Counted from the first letter of the stretch, positions 33,513 through 42,209 are shown. The stretch: DNA of 64,000 bases from Actinophytocola sp036555685 (GCF_036555685.1 NZ_DATBKY010000316.1:1-64000), one strand, 5' to 3'. Translations and numbers: made by a program. Notes: generated by a model not told the origin, from the letters alone.

Positions 33513-34313
33513 CTACTTGCTCGCCACCCGGCGGTACTTCGCCACCGACAACGGGATGAACACGGCCAGGATCGCGAGCGACGTGAGCACCGCGTAGAGC
33601 AGCGCGTGCTCACTCGGCCAACCCGGCGGCGGCGCCATGTTCGGCGGCGCCTCGTTGCCGAACAGGTCGCGAACCGCCTGGATGACCGCCGTGAACGGGT
33701 TCCACTCGGCGATTGGCTTGAGGGGGCCCGGCATGGTGCCCGCGCCGACGAACGCCGACGAGATGAACGTGACCGGGAACAGCCACACGATCCCGGCGCT
33801 CTGCGCGACCTCGACGCTCGGCACGGACAGCCCGATCAGCGCGCCGATCCACGACATCGCGAACCCGAACAGCAACAGCAGCAGGTAGGCGGCCACCGCG
33901 TCGAGGAAGCTGCCGCGGATGCGCCAGCCGACCAGCAGGCCGCACAGCGACATGATCAGCAGCGCCATCCCGCTGACCACCAGGTCGGACGTGGTCCGTC
34001 CGAGCAGCACGGCGAGCCGCGACATGGGCAGCGAGCGGAAGCGGTCGATGATGCCCTTCTGCAGGTCGTTGCACAGGCCGATGACGGTGAACGCGGAGTT
34101 GAACGCCGTGGTCTGCACGAAGATGCCGGCGATCAGGAACTCGCGGTACGCCGAGCCGCCGAGCGCGCCGCCGAAGACGTACGCGAACAGCAGCACGAAC
34201 ATGATCGGCTGGATCACCGCGGCGAACAGCCAGTCGGCGTTGCGGCGGACGTTGAGCAGGTTCCGCCAGGCGACGATGCCGCCGTCGCGGATCCCCTGGG
34301 ACAGCACGGTCAT
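33513..34313 (-). CDS. ABC-2 transporter permease, DrrB-like
   Basis: 266 residues with six membrane helices and the ABC-2 pattern: N-terminal WRNLLNVRRNADWLFAAVIQPIMFVLLFAYVFGG, GIIDRFRSLPMSRLAVLLGR, and AEWNPFTAVIQAVRDLFGN near the C-terminus, all typical of daunorubicin-resistance-type permeases. With the ATPase at 34447-35412 it likely exports a drug or lipid. ATG 34313 has GGAGGCGG upstream. The 133-base gap after the ATPase gene is unusually long for such pairs. Confidence 0.9.
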   Translation of the reverse strand: MTVLSQGIRDGGIVAWRNLLNVRRNADWLFAAVIQPIMFVLLFAYVFGGALGGSAYREFLIAGIFVQTTAFNSAFTVIGLCNDLQKGIIDRFRSLPMSRLAVLLGRTTSDLVVSGMALLIMSLCGLLVGWRIRGSFLDAVAAYLLLLLFGFAMSWIGALIGLSVPSVEVAQSAGIVWLFPVTFISSAFVGAGTMPGPLKPIAEWNPFTAVIQAVRDLFGNEAPPNMAPPPGWPSEHALLYAVLTSLAILAVFIPLSVAKYRRVASK

Positions 34314-34446
34314 ACGGGTTCCGCCTCCCCGGAATCAAACCTGTCGGTCGCGTTGAGTTCGAACGACCCGGTTCCGCACGTACCGGTGGCTGCGTTGCGC
34401 CCCGTTCCCCTCAGGTGCGGTTGGGAAGCGCGCAAGCGGCGGGGGG

Positions 34447-35412
34447 TCATGCTTGCTCCTCCGCGGTGTGGCCGGTCAGGGACAGGAACACGTCGTCGAG
34501 CGTCGGGCGGTGCAGGCTCACGTCGAGCACGACCACGCCCTCGGCGTCGAGCCGGCGCAGCGCCTCGATCAGCGACTTCGGCCCGGCGTCGACGAGAACC
34601 TGCACCTCGCGGCTGTGCGTGTTGACGTCCGGTTCGGCGGAGCCGAGGTCGGCCAGGACCCGTTTGGTGGCCTCGAGCTCACCCTGCTCGGCGACCACGA
34701 TCTGCAGCATCTCGCCGCCGACCTGGGCCTTCAGCTGGTCGGCCGTGCCGGTGGCGATTACCTTGCCGTGGTCGATCACGAGGATCGTGTCGGCCAGCCG
34801 GTCGGCCTCCTCGAGGTACTGGGTGGTGAGCAGGACCGTGGCGCCCTCGGCGACGAGCTCACCGATGACCTCCCAGGTGTCGAGGCGGCCGCGCGGGTCG
34901 AGGCCGGTGGTCGGCTCGTCGAGCAGCACCACCTCCGGCTCGGCGACGAGCGCGCCGGCGAGGTCGAGGCGGCGCCGCATGCCGCCCGAGTACGTCTTGG
35001 CCGGCCGGTCGGCGGCGTCGTCGAGCCGGAAGCGGCCGATGAGCTCCCGCGAGCGGGACCGGGCGTCGGCCCTGTTCTTGCCATAGAGCCTGCCGACCAT
35101 GTACAGGTTCTCGAACCCGGTGAGGTTCTCGTCGACGGCGGCGTACTGGCCGGACAGGCCGATCGCCCGGCGGACGGCATCGGGTTCGGCGAGCACGTCG
35201 TGACCCGCCACCCAGGCGCGGCCGGAGTCGGGCCGCAGCAACGTGGTCAGGATTCGCACGGCGGTTGTCTTCCCGGCGCCGTTCGGCCCGAGCAGGCCGA
35301 GCACGGTGCCGGTACGTATCTCCAGGTCGATGCCGTCGAGCGCGCGGGTGGACCCGAATGTCTTGACCAGGGCCTCCGCGCGCACCGCGACGTCGGACGC
35401 GGACGCTGGCAT
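34447..35412 (-). CDS. ABC transporter ATP-binding protein, DrrA-like
   Basis: 321 residues. Walker A GPNGAGKTT (about 43), Q-loop GLSGQYAAVDENLTG, signature YSGGMRRRLDLAGAL (about 142), Walker B VVLLDEPTTGLDPRGR, and a C-terminal extension (about 235-320) ending with SLHRPTLDDVFLSLTGH, as in DrrA. It powers the downstream permease. ATG 35412 has GGGGAG six bases upstream. No regulator is adjacent. Confidence 0.93.
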   Translation of the reverse strand: MPASASDVAVRAEALVKTFGSTRALDGIDLEIRTGTVLGLLGPNGAGKTTAVRILTTLLRPDSGRAWVAGHDVLAEPDAVRRAIGLSGQYAAVDENLTGFENLYMVGRLYGKNRADARSRSRELIGRFRLDDAADRPAKTYSGGMRRRLDLAGALVAEPEVVLLDEPTTGLDPRGRLDTWEVIGELVAEGATVLLTTQYLEEADRLADTILVIDHGKVIATGTADQLKAQVGGEMLQIVVAEQGELEATKRVLADLGSAEPDVNTHSREVQVLVDAGPKSLIEALRRLDAEGVVVLDVSLHRPTLDDVFLSLTGHTAEEQA

Positions 35413-35504
35413 GACGACTCCCCGAGGCTGGTTCGATATGGCGTCGCGACTGTAGACCCGAGCCCCGACAATTCGGACCGATTTACCCGTCGGCTGAATC
35501 GGGT

Positions 35505-36431
35505 TCAGCCGGCCGTGCCGCCGAGCACTTCGGAGAGCCACCGCGCGGCGGCCATGTAGTCGTCGTCGGTGTGGCCCGCGGCGGCACCCGCGGCGGGCGG
35601 GCCGGGCTCGGCCTTCGGGTATGAGCCGAGGAAGCGCAGCTCCTGGCAGCGCCGGTGCAGCGCGGCGAGCGCGTCGCCGACCCGCTGCTCGGTGACGTGG
35701 CCGTCGAGGTCCAGGTAGAAGCGGTACTGGCCGAGCCGGCCCTTCTGCGGGCGGGACTCGATGCGGGTGAGGTTGATGCCGCGCAACGCCAGCTCGGTGA
35801 GCATCTCGGCGAGCACGCCGGTGCGCTCCGCCGCGGCGACGGCGACGATCGACGTGCGGTCCTGGCCGGTCGGTTCCGGCAGCGTGCCGGGGCGGCTGAG
35901 CAGCAGGAACCTGGTCACCGCGCCGTCGAGGTCGGCGACGCCCGTGGCCAGCACGTCGAGCGGGTAGTGCGAGGCGGCGACCGGCGCGGTGACGGCGGCG
36001 TCCCACTCCCCCGCGGCGACGCCGACCGCGGCCGCGGCGGTGGAGTTGGCCGCGACCTGCTCGGCCCGGCCGAGGTTGGCCAGCAGCCAGCCCTGGACCT
36101 GCGCCAGTGCGTGCGGGTGGCTCGCGACCGTGCGCACGTCAGCGGCGCGGAGCCCGGGGCGGGCCAGGATCGAGAACCGCACCGGCAGGACGATCTCGGC
36201 GACGGCGACCAGCGGATCGTCCACGGCGAGCGCGTCCATCGTGGCCGACACGGCGCCCTCGACGGAGTTCTCGACCGGTACGCACGCGCGGTCGGTGTCG
36301 CCGGCGCGGACCGCCGCCAGCGCGAGCGGCACGGTTGTGACGGGCACCAACGAGTCCGTGGGCTGCGCGTAGGTCAGCGCGGCCTGTTCGGTGAAGGTGC
36401 CCTCCGGTCCGAAGTAGGCAATGCTCGGCAC
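35505..36431 (-). CDS. pheA: Prephenate dehydratase
   Basis: 308 residues. Dehydratase domain about 1-185 (YFGPEGTFTEQAAL, VPVENSVEGAV, the TRF motif in GAVTRFLLLSR) and an ACT regulatory domain about 195-275 (GVLAEMLTELALRGINLTRIESRP, YRFYLDLDGH) which binds phenylalanine for feedback inhibition. It converts prephenate to phenylpyruvate in phenylalanine synthesis. A Gly/Ala/Pro-rich linker and short helix form the C-terminus. GTG 36431 follows TAGGGT by six bases, a leaderless start. Confidence 0.95.
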   Translation of the reverse strand: MPSIAYFGPEGTFTEQAALTYAQPTDSLVPVTTVPLALAAVRAGDTDRACVPVENSVEGAVSATMDALAVDDPLVAVAEIVLPVRFSILARPGLRAADVRTVASHPHALAQVQGWLLANLGRAEQVAANSTAAAAVGVAAGEWDAAVTAPVAASHYPLDVLATGVADLDGAVTRFLLLSRPGTLPEPTGQDRTSIVAVAAAERTGVLAEMLTELALRGINLTRIESRPQKGRLGQYRFYLDLDGHVTEQRVGDALAALHRRCQELRFLGSYPKAEPGPPAAGAAAGHTDDDYMAAARWLSEVLGGTAG

Positions 36432-36437
36432 GGGCTC

Positions 36438-36443
36438 ACCCTA
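36438..36443 (-). promoter_or_regulatory. -10 box of pheA (leaderless)
   Basis: TAGGGT on the minus strand six bases before GTG 36431. A phenylalanine attenuator leader is thus unlikely. Confidence 0.5.
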
Positions 36444-36725
36444 CGCAGCCCCGAACTTTCGGTTCCGGCCGATCGGGCCAAGCGTGCCACCCGTTCGGCC
36501 TTGTCCCGCCTGGATGAACAACACGCGAAATCCTACGACACCGGTCCTCGGGCGACGAGTGCACCGGTATCCGGCGCCGGCCGCGAGTTTTCTTGTAGGA
36601 CAACGGGTTTCGTATACCCGTGTATCGGACAGTGATCGACAGTCCACCGATCGGGGTCGGCGACCGAGTTACGTATCACCCGGATGCCATTACGCACTGT
36701 CGGACGAAGGTGCGATGCTGGAGCC
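36444..36725. promoter_or_regulatory. Divergent region between pheA and the macro-domain gene
   Basis: About 280 bases, A/T-richer than its flanks. ACGGGT (36603-36608) and ACCCGT (36616-36621) form an inverted repeat with a 7-base spacer; GACAGT occurs twice shortly after (36628 and 36639 region). These could be operator sites for the macro-domain gene. No gene is supported here. Confidence 0.3.
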
Positions 36726-37325
36726 GTGACCGCCGATTCGGAGGCAGAGAGCTCGGAACTCGCGACCGATCGATTGGCATTGGTACTTTGCGCGGTCGAG
36801 GAGCCGCTCGCGCGAGCCTGGGCGAACGCCGTTGCGGAGCGCCGTGACGTATGGGTGCACCGCGGCTCGGTGCTGGACGTCGACGCGCAGGCAGTGGTGA
36901 GCCCCGCGAACTCGTATGGGTGGATGCGCGGCGGCATCGATGCCGTGTACGCGCAGACGTTTCCGTCGGTCGAGCAGCACGTGCGCAGCGCGGTGCTCGC
37001 CTACCATGGCGGCGAGCTTCCGGTGGGGCAGGCGCTGATCGTGCCGACCGACGCGCCGGCGCCCGCATGGCTGATCAGCGCGCCGACGATGCGCGAGCCG
37101 GGTGAGGTCCTGCCGCCCGACACCGTGCATCCCTATCTCGCGGCGCGCGCGGTGTTCCGGCTGTGGCACGACGGAAGGCTGGAGGACGACCGCCCGGTGC
37201 GGCAGGTGGTGCGCACGATCGCGCTGCCGGGCCTGGGCACCGGCACGGGCGGGGTGGCGCCGGAGACGTGCGCCAGGCAGGTGATGGCCGCGTGGGACGA
37301 GGTCTTCGACCCGACGCGGCCATAG
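36726..37325 (+). CDS. Macro-domain protein
   Basis: 199 residues. The ADP-ribose-binding fold is recognisable from SVLDVDAQAVVSPANSYGWMRGGIDAVYAQTF (about 50-82), ELPVGQALIVPTDA (about 98) and the second phosphate loop IALPGLGTGTGGVAPETCARQVMAAW (about 168). Macro domains bind or hydrolyse ADP-ribose derivatives, for example on proteins or nucleic acids; this one belongs to the group lacking further domains. GTG 36726 is the likely start but an upstream ATG (36684) is in frame. Twelve bases separate its stop from the convergent hsp20 gene. Confidence 0.82.
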   Translation: MTADSEAESSELATDRLALVLCAVEEPLARAWANAVAERRDVWVHRGSVLDVDAQAVVSPANSYGWMRGGIDAVYAQTFPSVEQHVRSAVLAYHGGELPVGQALIVPTDAPAPAWLISAPTMREPGEVLPPDTVHPYLAARAVFRLWHDGRLEDDRPVRQVVRTIALPGLGTGTGGVAPETCARQVMAAWDEVFDPTRP

Positions 37326-37337
37326 GTTTTGAGCGAC

Positions 37338-37814
37338 TTACTCGCTCGTGCCCTCGACGGCGGGACGCTCGGCACGGATCGTGATCCGACGCGGCTCGGC
37401 GTTCGGCTTCGCGATGTCGCGCACCCGGATCTTCAGCAGGCCGCGGTCGTAGTCGGCCTCGACGTCGTCTGCCGTGACGTGCTCGGGGAGCGTGAACGCG
37501 CGGCGGAACCGACCGGTACGGGTCTCGCGGACCAGCACGCCACCGTTGTCCTCGCGGTGCTCCTCGGTGCGCCGGCCCGTGATGAGCAGCCGGCCGTCGG
37601 AGACTTCGACCTCGACGTCCTTCTCGACGTCGACACCGGGCAGCTCGAGCGTCACGACGACGTCGGTGCCGTCGCGGACGATGTCGGCCGCGGGGACGAA
37701 CGCCGCCTGACCGGAGCCGGCGAACGCGCGGCGGACGAGCGTGTCGAAGTCACTGTCGAACTGCCGGACGAGCGAGCCGAACGGATCCCACCCGGAACGA
37801 ACTGGGAGAGCCAT
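37338..37814 (-). CDS. hsp20: Small heat-shock protein, Hsp20/alpha-crystallin
   Basis: 158 residues. N-terminal WDPFGSLVRQFDSDFDTLV, alpha-crystallin domain about 38-140 (ADIVRDGTDVVVTLELPGVDVEKDVEVEVSDGRLLITGRR, then GRFRRAFTLPEHVTADDVEADYDRGLLKIRV). It is an ATP-independent holdase that keeps unfolding proteins soluble. Start ATG 37814 has TAGGAG just upstream. A CIRCE element at 37861-37887 implies heat control through HrcA. Confidence 0.93.
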   Translation of the reverse strand: MALPVRSGWDPFGSLVRQFDSDFDTLVRRAFAGSGQAAFVPAADIVRDGTDVVVTLELPGVDVEKDVEVEVSDGRLLITGRRTEEHREDNGGVLVRETRTGRFRRAFTLPEHVTADDVEADYDRGLLKIRVRDIAKPNAEPRRITIRAERPAVEGTSE

Positions 37815-37860
37815 CTCCTACCAACCTCCAAGGTTCTGACCTGGTACTTCGTCGGCCTCA

Positions 37861-37887
37861 TTAGCAGTCGGCCGTCATGAGTGCTAA
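37861..37887. promoter_or_regulatory. CIRCE (HrcA operator)
   Basis: TTAGCAGTC - 9 bases - GAGTGCTAA, matching the CIRCE consensus TTAGCACTC-N9-GAGTGCTAA with one mismatch in the left arm. It lies 47 bases upstream of the hsp20 start. Confidence 0.85.
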
Positions 37888-38053
37888 CGCTCCGCGGTGC
37901 CTGTGTGTTCCCGGACCTCCGGCCCGGCCGGTCCGGTCGCCGGCGACCTGTGGTGACGGAATTGCACCCCCGAAATTCACACTTTGGGTGGTCGCCAAAA
38001 TGCCGTGGGACCGGTTAGCTGAGTGGCGACCGGATTCCGAGCCAGGAGGTCGA

Positions 38054-38440
38054 ATGTCGTTAACGGTGTCCCCCGCGTTGCTCGAGAAGGCGCAGCGCGG
38101 ACCGGTGTCCGACGACGATTTCATCGCGTGTATCCGTGACTCGCTGCCCTACGCCTGGTCCGTGGTCACCGAGGTCGCCGAGCGGCTCGCCAACGGGGGC
38201 GGGCCCTTCGCGGACAACCAGGCCGCACCGGCGGACGAGGCATCCCGCGGGCAACTGTTGCGCCTGGTAGGCAGCGATGCGATGCGGGCGGCGGTGGAGC
38301 GGCACTTCAACGTGCGGCTCGCCTTCCAGAACTGCCACCGGCTCGCGATGTTCGACCCGGCGGCCCACCGGGAGTACGGCGAGTTCATCAGCCCGCGAGC
38401 ACAGCTGCTCAACCAGAGTCCGGAATTAGTCAACTGCTGA
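38054..38440 (+). CDS. SCO5389-family protein
   Basis: 128 residues; ATG 38054 is chosen because CAGGAGGTCGA precedes it and MSLTVSPALLEKAQ starts the family. Conserved blocks: DDDFIACIRDSLPYAWSVV, GGPFADNQAAPADEASRGQLLRLVGSDAMR and NVRLAFQNCHRLAMF. This is a widespread small actinobacterial protein of unknown function (SCO5389 in Streptomyces). The C-terminus here is extended by about 25 residues and ends in Cys. A strong terminator follows. Confidence 0.82.
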   Translation: MSLTVSPALLEKAQRGPVSDDDFIACIRDSLPYAWSVVTEVAERLANGGGPFADNQAAPADEASRGQLLRLVGSDAMRAAVERHFNVRLAFQNCHRLAMFDPAAHREYGEFISPRAQLLNQSPELVNC

Positions 38441-38446
38441 TCCTGG

Positions 38447-38476
38447 AAAGGGGAGCCCGCGCCCGGCTCCCTTTTT
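38447..38476. terminator. Bidirectional rho-independent terminator
   Basis: AAAGGGGAGCC (38447-38457) pairs with GGCTCCCTTTT (38465-38475) around a 7-base loop; T-run on the plus strand, A-run on the other. It serves the SCO5389-family gene and perhaps the convergent acetyltransferase gene. Confidence 0.9.
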
Positions 38477-38495
38477 CAGCGTCCGACTCATGCAA

Positions 38496-38984
38496 TTATC
38501 GCGATAACTCCATTTCGAGCTCCAGCTCGTCCCGGATGGGGATACGGTCGTGGCCGAGCACCGGAATTTGCGGCTTGAGCCTGCGCGACTCGTCCACCGC
38601 GCCCGGCCGCAGGGCGGTGAGCCGGAAGCCGGCCCGCTGGTAGAAGCGCAGCGCACGGGTGTTGTCGTTGGTCGTCGTGACCCGCACCTTCGCGGCGGAC
38701 CCGCGAACCTCCTCGACCAGCGCCTCGAGGAGCGCGGCGCCCACGCCGCCGCCGGTGAAGGCGTTGATCGTGACGAGCTCGACGACGTCACCGCTGGTCA
38801 GGTAGGTCAGGAGGCCGACGACCTCGCCGTCGCGCTCGGCGAGCCAGCCGGGCAGCCTGCTGGCGTCGACCACGCCGCCGAGCGATAGCGCCACCAGCTC
38901 CACCCCGCCCCACTCTCGCTCGAGCAGGGGCACCACGATGACTCGATCGGCGGGTGAGAGACGGCGGAGGGTGTACGGCGTCAC
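38496..38984 (-). CDS. GNAT-family N-acetyltransferase
   Basis: 162 residues of a GNAT fold: VELVTINAFTGGGVGAALLEALVEEV carries the acetyl-CoA pyrophosphate loop (GGGVGAA, about 82), followed by VRVTTTNDNTRALRFYQRAGFRLTAL (about 103), the classic motif B. The acceptor is unknown. GTG 38984 starts TPYTLRRLSP; it lies 36 bases from the divergent coaA start, so the two promoters overlap. Confidence 0.88.
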   Translation of the reverse strand: MTPYTLRRLSPADRVIVVPLLEREWGGVELVALSLGGVVDASRLPGWLAERDGEVVGLLTYLTSGDVVELVTINAFTGGGVGAALLEALVEEVRGSAAKVRVTTTNDNTRALRFYQRAGFRLTALRPGAVDESRRLKPQIPVLGHDRIPIRDELELEMELSR

Positions 38985-39008
38985 AGTGCCCAACCTGTCA
39001 CGACGCCT

Positions 39009-39014
39009 TACGTT
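39009..39014 (+). promoter_or_regulatory. -10 box of coaA (leaderless)
   Basis: TACGTT six bases before ATG 39021. Confidence 0.55.
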
Positions 39015-39020
39015 TGGGTA

Positions 39021-39971
39021 ATGCGGGCGACCCACGTGCGGCCGGCGCGTTCCGGTGGCGACCTGAGCCCCTATGTCGAGCTGCGCCGCGAGCAGTGGCG
39101 CGAGCTCCGCAGATCGACCCCGCTGACGCTGACGCTGGACGAGCTGGTGCAGCTGCGAGGGCTCGGCGACCCGGTCGACCTCGAGGAGGTCGTGGACGTC
39201 TACCTGCCGCTGTCGCGCCTGATCAGCCTGCAGGTGGCCGCCCGGCAGAGCCTGTACGAGGCCACCACGTCGTTCCTCGGCGAGGGCACGACGAAGGTGC
39301 CGTTCGTGATCGGCGTGGCGGGCAGCGTCGCGGTCGGCAAGTCGACGACCGCGCGGCTGCTGCGGACCCTGCTCGCCCGCTGGCCGAATCACCCGCACGT
39401 GGACCTCGTGACCACGGACGGTTTCCTGCACACGAAGGCGGAGCTGCTGCGGCGCGGCATCATGCACCGCAAGGGCTTCCCGGAGAGCTACGACCGGCGC
39501 GGGCTGCTGCGGTTCGTCTCCGACGTGAAGTCCGGCGCGCCCGAGGTCCAGGCGCCGGTGTACTCGCACCTGGCGTACGACATCGTGCCGGACCGGATGA
39601 AGGTGGTGCGCCGGCCGGACATCCTCATCGTCGAGGGGCTGAACGTACTGCTGCCGGGCCAGGGCCTGACGGTGGCGGACCTGTTCGACTTCTCGATCTA
39701 CGTCGACGCGCACACCGAGGACATCGCGCGCTGGTACGTCGAGCGGTTCCTCGCCCTGCGCGACACCGCGTTCGCCGACCCGACCTCGCACTTCCACCAC
39801 TACGCGGTGCTGACCGACGCGGACGCGCGCGCCGAGGCGTCCCGGCTCTGGCGGGAGATCAACGAGCCGAACCTCGTGCACAACATCCTGCCGACGCGCC
39901 CGCGCGCGGGCCTGGTCCTGCGCAAGGACGCCGACCACCGGGTGAGCCGGGTCCGGCTGCGCAAGCTGTAG
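39021..39971 (+). CDS. coaA: Type I pantothenate kinase
   Basis: 316 residues. P-loop GVAGSVAVGKSTTARLL (about 98), DGFLHTKAELLRRGIMHRKGFPESYD (about 134), VYSHLAYDIVPD and ILIVEGLNVL are conserved in prokaryotic type I PanK. It phosphorylates pantothenate, the first step of coenzyme A synthesis, and is inhibited by CoA. Start ATG 39021 follows TACGTT by six bases. Monocistronic by appearance; the next gene starts 42 bases later. Confidence 0.95.
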   Translation: MRATHVRPARSGGDLSPYVELRREQWRELRRSTPLTLTLDELVQLRGLGDPVDLEEVVDVYLPLSRLISLQVAARQSLYEATTSFLGEGTTKVPFVIGVAGSVAVGKSTTARLLRTLLARWPNHPHVDLVTTDGFLHTKAELLRRGIMHRKGFPESYDRRGLLRFVSDVKSGAPEVQAPVYSHLAYDIVPDRMKVVRRPDILIVEGLNVLLPGQGLTVADLFDFSIYVDAHTEDIARWYVERFLALRDTAFADPTSHFHHYAVLTDADARAEASRLWREINEPNLVHNILPTRPRAGLVLRKDADHRVSRVRLRKL

Positions 39972-40012
39972 CCGTGGACACTCGTCCGGAATTGTCAGTG
40001 GGGCGTGGTTGA

Positions 40013-40765
40013 GTGCCCACCGTGGACGAAAAGCGACTTCTCACCTGCCTGGACGCGGACTACCGGCGGCTGCGCGAAGTGCTGCCCGCCGCCCTGGGTG
40101 AGCGGGTGCCGACCTGCCCCGAGTGGACCGGTGCCGATCTCGCCACCCACGTGGCCGCGGTGTACCTGCACAAGACCGAGTGCGTCCGGAACGGCGCGAT
40201 ACCCGAGCAGTGGGCGCCGGAACTCGGCGCGGACCCGCTGGCGGAGCTGGACAAGGCCTACGCGGAGTTCACCGCGGAGTTCGCCGCGCACGAGCCGGAC
40301 GACCCGGCGCCGACGTGGTACGAGCCGGACCAGACCGTGGGCTGGTGGATCCGGCGGATGGCGCAGGAGACCGTGATCCACCGGATCGACGCCGAGCTCG
40401 CGGCCGGCGTGGACCCGTTACCCGTCCCCGCGGATCTCGCCGCGGACGGCATCGACGAGGTGCTGGTCTGCTTCCTCGCCTACGACACGATCGCGTATCC
40501 GGAGAACCTCGCCGCGCACCTGGCGGACTGCGACGGGGCGACCGTCCGGCTCGACACGGAGGCGGGCAGCTGGCTGGTCCAGCTCGGCCCGGACGTGGTC
40601 ACGGTGGAGCGGGACACGGCGGACGCGGAGGCGGTGGTCCGCGGGTCGGAAGACGCGGTGCTGCGGTGGCTCTGGCGCCGGGTCGGCAACTCGGCGGTCG
40701 AGCTCGACGGCAGCCGGGCGGTGGTCGGCAAGCTGCACAACCTGATGGGGGTGGCCACGGCGTAG
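40013..40765 (+). CDS. Maleylpyruvate isomerase-like (MDMPI) protein
   Basis: 250 residues. N-terminal DinB-like metal-binding fold of the MDMPI_N family: VPTCPEWTGADLATHVAAVYLHKTE (about 32) and WWIRRMAQETVIHRIDAELAAG (about 105), with histidines placed for metal binding; a C-terminal MDMPI_C-like domain from about 150. In actinobacteria these are often mycothiol-dependent enzymes, but the substrate is unknown. Start GTG 40013. Confidence 0.85.
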   Translation: MPTVDEKRLLTCLDADYRRLREVLPAALGERVPTCPEWTGADLATHVAAVYLHKTECVRNGAIPEQWAPELGADPLAELDKAYAEFTAEFAAHEPDDPAPTWYEPDQTVGWWIRRMAQETVIHRIDAELAAGVDPLPVPADLAADGIDEVLVCFLAYDTIAYPENLAAHLADCDGATVRLDTEAGSWLVQLGPDVVTVERDTADAEAVVRGSEDAVLRWLWRRVGNSAVELDGSRAVVGKLHNLMGVATA

Positions 40766-40772
40766 CACGGCA

Positions 40773-40778
40773 TAGTCT
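40773..40778 (+). promoter_or_regulatory. -10 box of the response regulator gene (leaderless)
   Basis: TAGTCT six bases before ATG 40785. Confidence 0.5.
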
Positions 40779-40784
40779 GGGCGC

Positions 40785-41420
40785 ATGCCGGTGCGGGTGG
40801 CGCTCGTCGACGACCACGAGGTGGTGCGGCGCGGGCTGCGAGACCTGCTGGACGGCGAGCCGGGTATCGAGGTGGTGGCCGAGGCGGGCGGCGTCGACGA
40901 GGCGCTGACCCGGATCGGGGCGACCTCACCGGACGTGGTGGTGGTCGACGTGCGGCTGCCCGACGGTGACGGCGTGGCGTTGTGCCGTTCCTTGCGCGAG
41001 CGGGATCCGGCGCCGAAGTGCCTGGTGCTGACCGCGTTCGACGACGAGCAGGCCCTGGTCGAGGCGATCATGGCCGGTGCGTCGGGCTACCTGCTCAAGC
41101 AGGTGCGCGGGCAGGACCTGGTGGACGCCGTGCGTGAGGTCGCGGCCGGCCGGTCGCTGCTGGACCCGGTGACGACGGCGCGGGTGCTGGATCGGATGCG
41201 GCGCTCGGCGGAGACCGACGAGCTGGCGGCGCTGACCGAGCGGGAGCGGCGGGTGCTCGAGCTGATGGGCGAGGGCCTCACCAACCGGCAGATCGCGGAG
41301 CGGCTGTTCCTCGCGGAGAAGACCGTGAAGAACTACGTGACGTCGGTGCTGGCGAAGCTGGGCATGGAGCGGCGGACCCAGGCGGTCGCGTGGATCGCGC
41401 GGCACCAGCCGAGGGACTGA
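40785..41420 (+). CDS. DevR/NarL-type response regulator
   Basis: 211 residues. Receiver domain about 1-118 (VALVDDHEVVRRGLRDLL, phospho-acceptor in VVVVDVRLPDGDGVAL, VLTAFDDEQALV, YLLKQVRGQDLVDAV) and a LuxR HTH about 145-207 (LTERERRVLELMGEGLTNRQIAERLFLAEKTVKNYVTSVLAKLGMERRTQAVAW), strongly DevR/DosR-like. No kinase is adjacent; the GAF-type kinase at 45762-46904 has the matching DevS layout and may be its partner. The following gene starts five bases after the stop. Confidence 0.92.
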   Translation: MPVRVALVDDHEVVRRGLRDLLDGEPGIEVVAEAGGVDEALTRIGATSPDVVVVDVRLPDGDGVALCRSLRERDPAPKCLVLTAFDDEQALVEAIMAGASGYLLKQVRGQDLVDAVREVAAGRSLLDPVTTARVLDRMRRSAETDELAALTERERRVLELMGEGLTNRQIAERLFLAEKTVKNYVTSVLAKLGMERRTQAVAWIARHQPRD

Positions 41421-41424
41421 CCGC

Positions 41425-42039
41425 GTGGGCGTGCCCGACGACCTCGAGGTCGCGCTCAACGAGGCCACCGTCGTCGGTTTGCGCGCCGAGCAGGGCCGCG
41501 CGGTGAGCCTGCTGCTGCACGTGCTCGCGCTGCCCGAGGACGGCCCGCCGGACCCGGACACGCGCCGGGCGCTGGTGCTGTCCGGGGTGTCGCGGGTGCG
41601 GGTGCTGCTGCGCCACGACGTACCGGGCCAGGTGGACTACGGCCCGGCGCTGCCGCTGGCGGACCTCGCTGCGGTCGAGGCGTTCTTCGCCTCGCTGACG
41701 CGGACAGGAGACCTGTACGGGTGGGAGTTCCTGGACGCGCCGGACCTGCGCGCGGACTGGCCGGACGAGGTGAGCCTGGACCTCACGCTCGGCCCGCCCG
41801 CCGACGGCACGCACTCGCTGTACTGGTTCAACGAGTGCGGCACGGCGGACGAGTCGTTCTGCATCGAGGGCCTGGTGGAGTTCACGGACGTGGCCGCGCG
41901 GCGCGCGGACGGCACTCCCGTGCCGGTCGAGGACTTCGTCGCGGCCGGCCGACGGTGGTGGGAGGCGTTCCACTCCGGCGACCCGCGTGTCTCGCCTGCA
42001 GCGCAGCGGGCGCAGCCACGGTCGCCGTCCTGGCGGTGA
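41425..42039 (+). CDS. Conserved hypothetical protein downstream of the response regulator
   Basis: About 204 residues, soluble, acidic, with no motif I recognise. Notable stretches are DLYGWEFLDAPDLRADWPDEVSLDLTLGP and LYWFNECGTADESFCIEGLVEFTDVAARRADG, which suggest a beta-rich globular fold with two nearby cysteines. GTG 41425 starts five bases after the response regulator stop, so it is probably co-transcribed; GTG 41431 is another possible start. The last 15 residues look non-conserved. Confidence 0.65.
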   Translation: MGVPDDLEVALNEATVVGLRAEQGRAVSLLLHVLALPEDGPPDPDTRRALVLSGVSRVRVLLRHDVPGQVDYGPALPLADLAAVEAFFASLTRTGDLYGWEFLDAPDLRADWPDEVSLDLTLGPPADGTHSLYWFNECGTADESFCIEGLVEFTDVAARRADGTPVPVEDFVAAGRRWWEAFHSGDPRVSPAAQRAQPRSPSWR

Positions 42040-42209
42040 TCGGCGGGGTACGTCACGTCCTGGAGAACAGCGACCCCTGACCTGATCAGGGCTGGACACA
42101 GGCCCGTCGCCGAGTCGCACATGCCCGGCGATGGCTGTTCTTTGAGGCACCGACTGGCGGCGAAAAATGTCAGACCTCATTGCTAGCGTGGAAATCGGGG
42201 GCCCCTGGG

